64,000 bases of DNA from Channallabes apus (taxonomy: Eukaryota > Chordata > Actinopteri > Siluriformes > Clariidae), in assembly GCA_030522415.1 (NCBI GenBank), contig CM060109.1:35532892-35596891 (forward strand), written 5' to 3'. The translations under genes and the position numbers were made by a program. Below the pieces are notes generated by a model, which worked only from the letters and a program-made list of their open reading frames with translations, made no database searches and was not told the DNA's origin. Positions 54,146 through 64,000 of this stretch are shown one piece after another; within the stretch, counting starts at the first letter, position 1, and each line of letters starts with the position of its first letter.

Positions 54146-55550
54146 TGTCCTTTATTTAACACTTTAAATCTCACCTTTTTTATTAAGCTACATTTGTTGC
54201 TCTATTATATAATATTAATCGATGACTATTGTACATTATTTAGCATATACAGTAGTCAAATTCTGGATAATGTATAGTGATGATATAATAATGATATAAT
54301 CAGCCCTTTAAGTAATGAAATGGTAGTGATGAAAAACTGTTTATTAGTACGTGTTTACAACTTCGGGCAAGTTGTTTACACACAGTCGCCTCTGTCACCA
54401 AACAGTGTAATTTGGTGCCAGCTGCATCGCTTGAAGGTAAACAGGCATGTTGCACGATACACTAGCTCTCTGGTTGAGGGCTATGAATACAGAGGTCAGC
54501 GCTGCCCACATGGCTCAGGAAGGACTTTACCTACCTAACCTACCTACCTGTGCTACCAATGGTAATTAGATTTAAGCTAAATAATTCACTTCATAGTCAC
54601 TAAAGATGCATTCTGTATGTGATACACATGATTCTAGCCACAGGTATTCTATCACAGACTACAAAATAAAGACTTCTACATAGTATATGATTCAGAGAAG
54701 AATTAGTATGTGAGAAATTACATCTGAAATACACAATCCCCTGTATGATTGACACCATACTGTATTGTACCTTGCTGAAGCATTAAAGACATCTCCAGGC
54801 CAGTGTAGTGAAAAAGTCAACAGTGTCACTCCTGACTGATTGTTGCTTTTGTCTATGACACTTAATATGCTGCATCTGCAAAGCCACTAGCACTGCAGAT
54901 GACCCCTCCCACCACACCCATGGACTATTCATCAGAGCATCCACGCCTTATCAGGCAGACGGCAACAATTTCCTTGCCTCTAGCAATATAGCTCCTCAAT
55001 ACCCTGCTCAAATGCACTATACTACTGTACAACGGCAAACTAAACAGCACCCAAACAGCACAGTACATCCTATTAGATGTTATGTAACTGTTACTTGCAA
55101 CCTTTTCCAATTTTTCAGTACAACCATTATATTATATTTTATACCTGAAATATAAGTCTTTCCCTGGTCCTCTTATACCATGCAGCGTTTTTAATATCAC
55201 ACCAGGAATATGACCTAATCAAGTCTGAGTTGTGGCTGTAGTCTGCCAGCGGTCACATTTAGATAGATTCATTCAACTGTGACATGTTGGGAAAAATGAA
55301 ACTCGTGTGAGTCAGCACTGAAGGACTGTTCATTGATTATATCCCTAAACCCATTTTCCTGCACTGCCTGGCCATGCAATCATGAAACACATATATATAA
55401 ATCATATATAAGTTCACTTTGTGTGAACTGTTTCAGTGCAGAATTGTTTGTCACCTCTACCCAAAGCATCAGTAAAAAAGGACCATGACTGGACCACCGG
55501 TCTGGGTGGTGAATTACTCTGACAACTGTGGCACTGATATAGAAATAGAG
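54146..55550. other. Intergenic, no recognised feature
   Basis: No supported exon or repeat family is visible, other than short AT-rich runs. Confidence 0.5.
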
Positions 55551-55554
55551 TGCT

Positions 55555-55907
55555 GGTATGACTCACTCACTCTCTCATCATTTATACTGCTTTACCCAGT
55601 ATACAGGAACACAGGGGTGGGGGGGTGCCTGGAGCCTATCCCAGGAGACTTGGGGCATGATGCAGGTACAAATTCATCACAGGGCACACATATATACACA
55701 CATTCACATGCTTTGGCATATTTGGAAATGCCAATTAGCCTAAGCTGCATGTCTTTGGACTGTCATAAGAAACCAGAGTTCCCGTAGGTAACGAACCACG
55801 CACGAGGAGAACAGTCAAACTCCATGCACACATTCCAGAGGCTGAAATCAACCTGGAACCTGGAGGTGCAAGGTGACAATGCTAACCACTAAACCACCGT
55901 GCCGCCT
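55555..55907 (-). mobile_element. SINE (family B), reverse, near full length
   Basis: From ATTTATACTGCTTTACCCAG to AACCACTAAACCACCGTGCCGCC, covering body and head. Damage in the B-box region marks it as an old copy. Confidence 0.85.
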
Positions 55908-56027
55908 TGCTGATATAACAGCTTTATTTATTTTTGAGTATTCTTAGATTAGTCAACATGCCCTTGTTGTTGGAAAACTGTGTTAGGGATACAATTGTCT
56001 TAAATATAATTTAAAGTAAAATCAATC

Positions 56028-56200
56028 TATGGTGCAGTGGATTTCTGTGAAGGTTTCCTCCAGGTTCTTTGGTTTTCTCCTACCACTAAAACATGCCAGT
56101 AGGTACACTAGCAACTTGAAATGGACCTATATGGAAATGGCTCTGTAAATGTGTGCATGATGCCCTGCAGGGGACTTTCATGTATGGTGTATTCCCACTT
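56028..56200 (+). mobile_element. Possible SINE (family B) remnant
   Basis: GGTTTCCTCCAGGTTCTTTG and TGATGCCCTGCAGGGGACTT faintly follow the family-B body. Confidence 0.4.
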
Positions 56201-56379
56201 GACACCCATTGCTCCTCGTATACTGTAGGCTCCAGGTTTACTGTCACTCTGACCAGGATAAAACAGTTGCTGAAGATGTACCGGATTACATGGTAATCAT
56301 CTATTAAGATATCAGCAGTCAGTTTCCGACCACAGGATGGCACTTATACCAGTAATACATGTACCTGAGAAGGATCATC

Positions 56380-56697
56380 GCCATTTATACTGCTCTTTTC
56401 TTGTATACCGGGTCGTGGGGGGCCTGGACATGATGCCAGCACATGATGTGGGGCACACCCTGGACAAGGCGGCAATTCATGCACACTCTCACACGCTCAT
56501 TTACACACAGGGGGTGATTTGGGAATGCCAATTAACCTAATCTGAATGGGAGAAAACCAGAGTCTGTGGAAGAAACCCACCAAGCACAGGGAGCAGATGC
56601 AAATTCCATGCATACTGTACAGACCTGTGGCGGGAATCGAATCTGGACCCTGGAGGTGCAAAGCAACAGTTCTAACCACAAAGCCACCTGCTGCAAT
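56380..56697 (-). mobile_element. SINE (family B), reverse, close to the rapgef4 promoter
   Basis: GGTCGTGGGGGGCCTGGACA, CCAATTAACCTAATCTGAAT, GGCGGGAATCGAATCTGGAC (reverse B box) and CTAACCACAAAGCCACCTGC. It lies about 150 bp upstream of the CpG island. Confidence 0.85.
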
Positions 56698-56839
56698 ATA
56701 GCAGTACATGTCTATACATTGAGTTATATTAAGACATGTGGTGGGTGAAGCTGCTGAAATGGTTTATGGGCGTATCTACAATGAAGCTGAGTGACTAGCA
56801 GTGAGTTCCTCCTGCCCAGATGTGAGTGAGGGAGGACAG

Positions 56840-57145
56840 TGCAGCAGTGAAGCAATGCCTACAGAGTGAACCGTTACCGAGTCGGTACACGGCGCCAACG
56901 GTCTCTCCATGATCTCTCCAAAGATGGTAGCAGCTCACACCTCTGCTCATTCCTCCGCATGTGCAGAATGGATCGCCTGTCTGGACAAGCGGTAAGCTGC
57001 GTTCGCAGGGTTATTGTTTTTTTTTTTTGCACGGCGGTTATTCCATGTGCGTCGCGGTTTGTCACGGAGGTCGACCGTGTGCGTGCGTGCGTGTATGCGC
57101 GCGTGTGTGTGTGCGCGCGCTCGCGCGAGGCGTAATAAACAGCTA
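56840..57145 (+). promoter_or_regulatory. rapgef4: CpG-rich promoter island of rapgef4
   Basis: A local CpG-dense island surrounds the exon in otherwise AT-rich DNA. It includes CACGGCGCC upstream and a GT/CG-rich run (57075-57128) just inside intron 1. No TATA box is evident. The promoter role is inferred from position and CpG content. Confidence 0.55.
56924..56991 (+). CDS. rapgef4: rapgef4 (EPAC2) coding exon 1, rest outside window
   Basis: This 68-nt exon encodes MVAAHTSAHSSACAEWIACL, then DKR split by the donor CG|GTAAGC (phase 2). It matches the start of EPAC2, [22 protein letters not shown]. EPAC2 is a cAMP-activated guanine-nucleotide exchange factor for Rap GTPases, acting in neurons and endocrine cells. 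This exon precedes the first cyclic-nucleotide-binding domain and is specific to the long isoform. An in-frame ATG five codons upstream (56909) exists, but homology favours 56924. No second exon is visible to 64000, so intron 1 is over 7 kb. The gene is divergent from the neurabin gene. Confidence 0.85.
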
Positions 57146-57375
57146 TCGTTACTCTGCTAGCCCGTTCGGTGTTAATAAGAAACAAGAATGGAACTGACCT
57201 GCTAATATCTGACCGTAAAACCATATTTGTGTGAGAGGAAGCGTGGTTTTAGAACAATGGCTGGTCGGTTATAGGATGCAGTGTGTAGTCTGTTACACTA
57301 AAGCTCACACCTCTCGATGTCGCACACCTTAACCAGTCATGATGTAGCCTGCCTTAGTCCCATTTTACTGCTACC

Positions 57376-57376
<1 letters not shown>

Positions 57377-57425
<49 letters not shown>
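57377..57425 (+). repeat. (TA)n microsatellite
   Basis: About 24 TA units in rapgef4 intron 1. Confidence 0.95.
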
Positions 57426-57429
<4 letters not shown>

Positions 57430-58100
57430 TTATTTTAAATAATATATATATTCGCGTTTAGGATATTGTTAAGAGTAGTACAAACCAGGAAGTGATAGTG
57501 GTTTACAGGGGCATGTATATAACCTGAGGCAGAAGGCGAGGACAGTAATAATGCAGACTCATTCATGTTCCTGTAAAAGCAAGGTGCTCTTTTGTTTGTT
57601 TTTTGTTTTTTTTTACATTCACCCAGGTTGCTTTTTCCTCTCATAAAGCTGTGGGTTCATGTTTATTTCTCAGTATGAGCTGTGTCATTTAAACTTTATC
57701 TCCACACGAGCTGGCTGCACATCATATATTCCTGAGATACAGCACTGTATTTTTTATTACACGCCAATCGACTACTGTAGCTTTCCTAATGTGCTTATGG
57801 CACACGCAGCACTCATTTTGCCATCTTAATGAGCTCTGATCCATCAGCTTTAATAGGTGTATAATCCCCGAGCAAATCAATATACTGTATGCGCAGTTGT
57901 ACTGAAGGATGCTGAGAATAAAGCCGAGCCACGCCTCAGATGTCCTCACCCCTTTCCTCAGATGGGCACAGTCCCAAAAAACTCCCACATCCCACATCAC
58001 CATTCACTTTTTGTGACATCTCAGTTTTTTTATCATGTTTAAATTAAAAACATACAACAGTTTTCTTCAAAAATATTTTTGCCTAAGTTGAATTGACATT
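57430..58100. other. rapgef4 intron 1, no recognised feature
   Basis: No exon or element is supported. Short T-runs occur. Confidence 0.5.
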
Positions 58101-58104
58101 AACA

Positions 58105-58435
58105 GCCGCATAGTGGTGTAGAGGATACAACTGTCGCCTCGCCCCTCTTTAGGGTCCAGGTTCTATTCCCGCCTTGGGTCTGTGTGCATGAAGTTTTCAT
58201 TTTTTTCCCCGTGCTTGGTGTGTTTAATCCGGCTACTCAGGTTTCCTCCCACAGTACAAAGGCATGCAGATTAGGCATATTGATGTTCCCAAATTGTGCA
58301 TAGTGTGTGAATGAGCCTGTGAGCGTGCTCTGCGATAAATTGTCATCCCTTTCAAGGTGTACCCTGCATCATGCCCTAAGTCTCCTAGGATACTGTATCA
58401 TTCCATTGTGACCCTGTATGGAGGCTAAAGTGGTA
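58105..58435 (+). mobile_element. SINE (family B), diverged
   Basis: GCCGCATAGTGGTGTAGAGG, GGTCCAGGTTCTATTCCCGC and ACTCAGGTTTCCTCCCACAG follow the family from head to the last third. Confidence 0.83.
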
Positions 58436-58581
58436 GATGTTTGATTGATGTTTTTGAGCAAAATACAGGGACATACATCCAGTATGAAATCCTATTATAT
58501 ATTTTTATTTTAGACAAGACTTACACAAGAAATTATATGACAACTAGTGATAACATCAAAAGTAGTGACTACTCTCACATT

Positions 58582-58770
58582 ACGGTGGCTCGGTGGCTTA
58601 GTACTGTAGTTAGCACTATCGGTTGGTGTTTGAGTCCTGCCTCAGGTCTGTGCACGTGGAGTTTGCATGTTCTCCCCATGCTTGGTGGGTTTCCTCCTGG
58701 TACTCCAGTTTGCTCCCACAGTCCAAAGACATGTGAGTTAGGCTAATTGGCGTTCCCAATAGTGTGTGAA
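58582..58770 (+). mobile_element. SINE (family B), 3'-deleted
   Basis: Head with an insertion (CGGTGGCTCGGTGGCTTAGT), a damaged B box (GTGTTTGAGTCCTGCC) and TTTGCATGTTCTCCCCATGC. The match stops near GGCTAATTGGCGTTCCCAA. Confidence 0.82.
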
Positions 58771-59109
58771 TGATAATCGGGCGTCGAGCTGGCAACCCGA
58801 CCCCTTGAGTAACTGCCACTAAAACTATGGATATATCTCCAGGGTGAGGATTATCTGTCGCCAATGAGCGGACGGAAAGTGCATGAAAAAACAAACTCTC
58901 ACATTATATGGGTGATAAATAGTGACATACTGTAGTCTATCCCAGGTTTCTGCCAAAACAGCTTAAGAAACTAAGAAATGCCCCAACAAGAGGTTCTTAT
59001 CAAATTGACTGGGTGACAACATTTTCTTTCTTTCATGACAAAAATCACAAAAACCCTATGCTCTGCACGTTGTAGTACTGGCCAAATGAGCAAAAAAGTA
59101 GTACATTAT

Positions 59110-60292
59110 TGTAAGGGACTACCCCTAGAGGGCACTGTGGCTGAATTTTGGTTTCTGTAGTTTTTTGTTAGAAGACCCAGTTTCCCAGAAGGCACCTCGG
59201 TCAGGTGATGACAAAGTTTCACCTGTGCTGAGGTGGCTCATTAGAACTTGTATAAAAAGCTATTAGCTCTGGGAAACTGGGTCGAGCATTGTTAATGTCT
59301 AGTGGGCTTTTGTTTGTGCGTATGATTGGAGTAGGTGAGTATGGGTGTGTATGTTTTCCAGGTGTTAGCTATACGTGTGGGAGAGAGTGCCGCTCATCCA
59401 GGTGAGCGTGTGGATGGGTAGCTCCTAGGATGGAGTGTTGGTCACTCATAGGAGCGTGCATGCGTGATGCGCTATGGCGAATGTGGGTGCCGCTCGTAGA
59501 GCCGTGCTTTAGTTACCACCTAACCGAGCTTGGGTTATACCGTCTATGTATGTCTTGAGTCTGTTACTGTTTGTTATATGTCACTATATGTTCCAGGTAT
59601 TAGAGTCTGGATACTAGAGCCTGTGTCACAACACAGAGCTCTGGTCACTATATGTTCCAGGTATTAGAGTCTGGATACCAGAGCCTGTGTCACAACACAG
59701 AGCTCTGGTCACTATATGTTTCAGGTATTAGAGCCTGTATCCCAGAGCCTGTGTTACAACAGAGCTCTGGTCACTATATGTTTCAGGTATTAGAGCCTGT
59801 ATGTCCGAGCCTGTGTCACAACACTGAGCTCTTGTCATTGTATGTCACTATGTTTCAGGTATTAGAGCCTGTATGTCCGAGCCAGTGTCACAACACTGAG
59901 CTCTTGTCACTGTATGTTGTTGTATGTTTCAGGTATTAGAGCCTACATGTTAGAGATGGTATCTCACCATAGACGGAGATTATGTGTACCAGCTCCCAGA
60001 GTCCGAGTGTGTTATGTTTCTGGTGCCCCTTGAGTGTGTTTAAGTTCTCTTATCATTAAGTGTGTTTTGTTTCGTTTTCCCTTGAATGGGTTTTGTTCCG
60101 TGTCCCCCCTGTGGGGGTTTTGATCCTGAATTCCTGGTATGTGTGATGGTATGCTTTCAGAGCCAGTGTTTTATTTTGGTTATGAGTGTTTGTGAATAAA
60201 GACATTTTTTGTTAATCCAACCCCCCTGCGTTTATGCCTGCCATTAATATGCCCACGGCGATAAGAACAGCCCGTAACACCGTTACGTGACA
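59110..60292 (+). mobile_element. Solo LTR of an LTR retrotransposon
   Basis: A 1,183-bp unit starting TGTAAGGG and ending ACGTGACA, flanked by an exact 5-bp duplication ATTAT (59105-59109 and 60293-60297). TATAAAA at 59251-59257 and AATAAA at 60195-60200 fit promoter and polyadenylation signals on the plus strand. There is no internal coding region or second LTR, so it is probably the product of LTR-LTR recombination. Family unknown. Confidence 0.9.
59591..59945 (+). repeat. Minisatellite of about 60 bp inside the solo LTR
   Basis: Five to six diverging copies of a unit with CAGGTATTAGAGTCTGGATA, then CAGAGCCTGTGTCACAACAC and GAGCTCTGGTCACTATATG. The third and later units drift (GTATGTCCGAGCC). 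Confidence 0.92.
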
Positions 60293-60487
60293 ATTATAGA
60301 AGAATGTAATGTGAGCAGCAGCCTGCTATGGATAATCCCCAAGGCACACAACCTATATTTTTGACCAACATATTTTAATCAAAAAGGCCTTTTACATTCA
60401 TGTACAGTATCAGTGCATTACCTACTGCAAAGGAGAACTTACTGTACTATCAAGTAATTCAACTTTGCTTAAAAATTGTATAAATGC

Positions 60488-60909
60488 GGGTCTCCGAGTG
60501 GCGCAGTGGTAAAGCGCTCGCCCTATCATCTAGAGATCTCTGGTTCGAACCCCGGGTGACGCTGTTACCTCTCACAGCCGGAGGCCTAGAGAGAGCTAAT
60601 TGGCTGAGCTTGGGGGAGGGAGGAGAGGTACTTAGTGCTCCCACATTAATGACGGCTCTACAAGCCAATCAGGGGCGTCTGTGAGCTCGCGCAGGCGAAG
60701 GGAGCGGATAGCGCTGTTCCTCCGAGTGTGTTACGCCGCCCCCAACGGTGCGTGAGTGAGCAGTTCGAAAAAAATGGTCGGTGACGCCACGTGGGTCGGT
60801 CTGTGGCCCTCTCGACTGAGCGGCGGTGGAAGCTTAATGTGGGAGCCTCCAACGACTGGGAGGAATTAAAATAGGGGAGAAAATCGGAAAAATTTGGATA
60901 AAAGAGGAA
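60488..60909 (+). mobile_element. tRNA-derived SINE (family A), reference full-length copy
   Basis: The head has A box GAGTGGCGCAGTGGTAAAGC and B box GGTTCGAACCCC, like a tRNA gene without intron. The body has AGCCGGAGGCCTAGAGAGAG, CCAATCAGGGGCGTCTGTGA and TTACGCCGCCCCCAACGG; the tail GGGGAGAAAATCGG. An exact 17-bp target duplication AAAAATTGTATAAATGC flanks it (60471-60487 and 60910-60926). That length suggests recent LINE-driven insertion. Confidence 0.96.
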
Positions 60910-60926
60910 AAAAATTGTATAAATGC

Positions 60927-62290
60927 ATTTACATTACCCATGTAATTCTTCGACATGTTCAACATTTTCCTCCCTTGGAAGAAACATGTCAAAAATGCTT
61001 TACTTACAGTAATATGGATGCACATGAAACCAGTTAAACGTAGACAGCCTCCCCTATGACAACGATATCTTTTTTCTATTTCTATTTGAATGTTTCTGAG
61101 AACACATACACTGGTTCCAATGTAGCTACTCGAACACTATTTGTATTTGAGATCATTAACATTAAACATTCCAACATTTCTGTGTCCAGTTACTGATTGT
61201 GATCATGTTGGTGAAGGCGTTGATTTAAAGCACAACTGATCTGACATGACTGAAGTCTTCGATAGAAGGCAAGAAATAGGGTAAAATCGTTGCCATTTCT
61301 TAAAGAGTCCCGAAACAATTAATGATATATTCATGTTACACGTCTGGAAAGCTGGTCTGGGATCAGGGTTACAATGTGGTGTTCATGGTAACATGACGCA
61401 CTGCGCCAGATGTGTTTGCATAGTAAATGGGAGTTTGGTTCCGCTTTAACAAACACACTTGCGTACACAGATGAATTGATGCCAGTTTGCTCAGGTGTAA
61501 TTCACATGTAAGCTCCTCATTAAAAGCACAAGATTTGTTCAGTGTCAAGACTGCTGACATTTGCACACTGTTTTTTCCTAAACTGTTGAAATCGTAGTAT
61601 ATTGTTTGTGTAGCTGTAACGCTAAGGGAGAGAGTATAAATAGGTATTGATCACCTAAATCTTGCTCTGAGATCATACATGGGCTACAGTAGGAAGCCGT
61701 TAAGAGGAGCACTTAACTACTTGCTGCCATGTTTTTACTTCCACTATGCCCAGACTGATTTGTCTACTGCTTGCACCATGCACCTATGTAGGTAGTTAGT
61801 TTGCATCTTTTTCTCATCCCTTCCTATCAATTGATTTGGTCGAAGATCTTATTTGATATTTCAGTAAATGGCTGGTTGAGCAGCCCTGTAATATATCCTC
61901 TATAGTCCTTTTCTGGTGAAGGTCAGAGTGCGGATTTCTATCAGCACATTAGATTTAAAGATCATTTGTAATCCCATTACACTTTCTATATGTGTGCATG
62001 TGTTCTTTTTTGTGAACCGGTCTTTAACTAAATAATGAATCATGACTTTTAATATACCAGATATGGATTGTAAAATGGGAAACTGTGCATTCCTAAATGA
62101 TTTTCCTCTTTAGCTACATTCATCATTCATCTTTGTGTGTGTCCTAGGATCTTGGAAGTTATGATTGGATGACTCGACATTACTGACCCTGGTTTTACTC
62201 TATTTCAGAGCTTGCCTCTATTCAGGTCCAGACCCACAGGGCAACTGTCCAACACAATCAGCTCATTGAGCTCAAAGTCTCATACACTAC
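60927..62290. other. rapgef4 intron 1, no recognised feature
   Basis: AT-rich sequence without supported exon or element. Confidence 0.5.
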
Positions 62291-62307
62291 ACTTCAGTAC
62301 ACACAGG

Positions 62308-62325
62308 CATACACACACACATACA

Positions 62326-62401
<76 letters not shown>
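62308..62401 (+). repeat. (CA)n microsatellite
   Basis: CA units with two TA interruptions near the start, then about 34 pure units. Confidence 0.97.
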
Positions 62402-62403
<2 letters not shown>

Positions 62404-62561
62404 GATCACTAATTTAACTGTAAAAGCAAGCACTGTCTCATGCTTCATGACTTACAACCCATATTTAAAAAATCTGCTACATTATAAACCCATATTGTTG
62501 TTTCATAAAGCAAAACAACGATGGGCCTTCAAATCAAACCAGGACTAACTTGTCAAACTAG

Positions 62562-63131
62562 TGTCATGTTTCACTCTCTCTCTCTATGTATGAAGCACAC
62601 ACACGTCAACGCAAGTGCAGGAAAGTACAGTCTTTATTTCGCGTTTCACTCAAAAGAAAACGTCTTTTAGACTCTTCACAGATACTTTAATTAACCAGGC
62701 GTTCACTACGCCGATTGCCAGGCGCGGTCTGCAGGCGGTTCCACTCAAAAACTATTACTCAAACGAAGAATGTCATTTCACAAAACATAACACAAAAAAC
62801 AAAACCTCTCTGTGTCCTCAGAGGATATTACTTGGACGGCGAAGCTGTCTCGCTTCGCCTGACTTCGCCTGCAGATACCGCTTCAAACCTGGAGAGGAGA
62901 AGGAAGACACACATATGTTAGTGGGTGATAATACAACGGTGACCAGACAGCGTGGTGTGGGTTCGGCTGGGTTAAATAGGGATACAAGTGAGGTGTGCAC
63001 AGGTGATCTGTATTAGTTAATCATGGTGAGTATTGACATACGTAGACACACTAGGGGGAGACAAAGCCACGGCTCAGTAATCTGGCGAGCCGGATCTTTC
63101 TCTCCGGGACTGAGGAGGCTCGGGCGTGACA
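62562..63131 (-). repeat. 3' LTR of the Gypsy element
   Basis: In element sense it begins TGTCACGCCCGAG directly after the polypurine tract and ends GAAACATGACA. The 5-bp inverted ends TGTCA/TGACA define 570 bp. AATAAA in element sense lies near 62634-62639. The flank ACTAG (62557-62561) is the likely target site; its partner is outside the window. Confidence 0.8.
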
Positions 63132-63156
63132 CCCCCCCCCCCCCAGGACCGGCTAC

Positions 63157-63450
63157 CTAAAGGGGAGGTGGGCGCTTCCCTCGCGATACCAAAGGGGGTA
63201 GAGACCCACCGGCCTGATGGTATTGCCGGCGGGCGGGTCGACCCGGGGGGCGTGGTGCGGGACGATCCGGCCGAGCCCGGTGAAACTCGGAAATGAGATC
63301 GGGGCTTAGGATGTCCTTTGCTGGCACCCAGCTGCGCTCCTCCGGTCCGTACCCCTCCCATTCCACTAGATATTGGAGGGAGCCCCCCCGCCTTCGGGAG
63401 TCCAATAGCTGCTGGACTCTGAACGCTGGAGCGCCCTCAATCTCTACAGC
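63157..63450 (-). pseudogene. Gypsy chromodomain, out of frame with the integrase
   Basis: [20 protein letters not shown] and [18 protein letters not shown] form a chromodomain with the Tyr/Trp aromatic positions (Y, W, W). In chromoviruses this module targets integration to marked chromatin. It ends with a Pro/Arg-rich tail and a stop at 63157, just before the polypurine tract. A single-base-type shift near 63445-63475 separates it from the integrase. Confidence 0.88.
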
Positions 63451-63999
63451 GGCCCCCGTATCACTGGCCTGAGAAGAGAAACATGAAACACGGGGTTAAT
63501 GCGCATGTGTGTGGGTAATTGTAGTTTGAAGGACACAGGGTTGACTTGGGCTATGATGGGGAAGGGACCTATGAATCGAGGGGAGAGCTTACGACAGGGG
63601 AGGTTGAGAGAGAGGTCCTTTGTCGAGAGCCAAACCCGATCTCCTACCTGGAGCGGAGGACTTTCCCTTCGCCGCCTATCGGCGAATTGTTTGAACCGCC
63701 GAACTGCTTGGGAGATGTGGGTGTGGGCCCCCTCCCATACTTTTTCCGCTTTTTTGAACCACTTGTCCACCATGGGGATATTGGTGGGAGTGGCATCCCA
63801 TGGACAGAGCGGCGGCTGATATCCGAGCACACATTGGAACGGCGTTAGGCCGGTGGAAGAGTGTCTTAAAGAATTTCGCGCATATTCCGCCCAGAATAAA
63901 CAGTCTGCCCACTCGTGTTGTCGACTACTACAATATGCGCGAAGGAACCTCCCGAGGTCTTGAACAGTCCGCTCTGCCTGTCCATTAGACTCGGGGTGA
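63444..63999 (-). pseudogene. Gypsy integrase, C-terminal part (partial)
   Basis: It enters from the right edge with [11 protein letters not shown], the end of the integrase catalytic core, then [19 protein letters not shown]. The C-terminal domain follows: [37 protein letters not shown] and [12 protein letters not shown], the GPF/Y module. A stop at 63444 comes where the chromodomain should follow in frame. Confidence 0.88.
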
Positions 64000-64000
64000 T

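Larger units (their letters stand above)
62562..63999 (-). mobile_element. Chromodomain Gypsy (Ty3-like) retrotransposon, 3' end, cut by window edge
   Basis: Reading leftwards: integrase core end, integrase C-terminal domain, chromodomain, G13 polypurine tract (63132-63144 in complement) and the 3' LTR. The rest continues right of 64000. Related vertebrate elements are the sushi-type chromoviruses. The copy is broken by a frame change before the chromodomain. Confidence 0.9.

Noticed and set aside
56909..56923. Start of rapgef4 five codons further upstream (MISPK)
   Set aside because: The ATG is in frame, but the known protein begins MVAAH. The upstream ATG cannot be excluded as an alternative.
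60488..60560. tRNA gene
   Set aside because: The tRNA-like head with A and B boxes is the 5' part of a SINE with body, tail and target duplication; three sister copies occur in the window.
62208..62296. Possible exon after TATTTCAG (ELASIQVQTHRATVQHNQLI...)
   Set aside because: The acceptor is good and one frame looks helical, but it runs into the CA repeat, does not match EPAC2 exon 2, and has no convincing donor or homologue.

Overview
The window is vertebrate nuclear DNA, almost certainly from a ray-finned (teleost) fish. The evidence is spliced GT-AG genes with large introns, many CA/TA/GA microsatellites, and a mobile-element set typical of fish: Tc1-like, hAT, DIRS, RTE, L2-like and L1-like elements, chromodomain Gypsy and tRNA-derived SINEs. 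The SINE types resemble those I associate with catfishes and other otophysans; that is recollection, not proof.

Two host genes are arranged head to head. (1) A neurabin-family gene (ppp1r9a-like) occupies about 0-43 kb on the minus strand. Twelve coding exons join in phase (3,307 nt, about 1,102 codons). They encode the actin-binding N-terminus, a PP1-docking motif, the PDZ domain and the coiled coil. The C-terminal exons lie beyond position 1. A non-coding first exon and a CpG-rich promoter lie at 42.7-43.1 kb. (2) The first coding exon of rapgef4 (EPAC2, a cAMP-regulated Rap exchange factor) lies at 56.92-56.99 kb on the plus strand in a CpG-rich island. The rest of that gene is beyond the window, so 57-64 kb is presumably its first intron.

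The rest is mobile DNA. In neurabin intron 1 and neighbouring introns: an RTE-like LINE (5.5-8.2 kb), a 300-bp foldback and a Tc1-like element (8.2-9.8 kb), a decayed Tc1 copy (11 kb), and a nested stack at 17.7-26.2 kb. There a complete DIRS-type tyrosine-recombinase retrotransposon (18780-24321) sits inside a hAT-like element, itself inside another hAT element that still has its 8-bp target duplication. An inverted copy of the middle element keeps the DIRS empty site. Further on are a 22-bp minisatellite (27.4 kb) and an L2-like LINE split by a SINE (29.4-31.2 kb). Between the genes (43-56.8 kb) are remnants of Tc1, L1-like and other DNA transposons and a cluster of SINEs. In rapgef4 intron 1 are a solo LTR (59110-60292), a full SINE with a 17-bp target duplication (60488-60909), and the 3' end of a chromodomain Gypsy element running off the right edge.

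I see no CRISPR, operon or other bacterial system. The most informative object is the DIRS element. Its insertion junctions, internal complementary region and surviving empty site together identify a 3-bp GTT recombination core. Its open frames also show an unusually long overlap.
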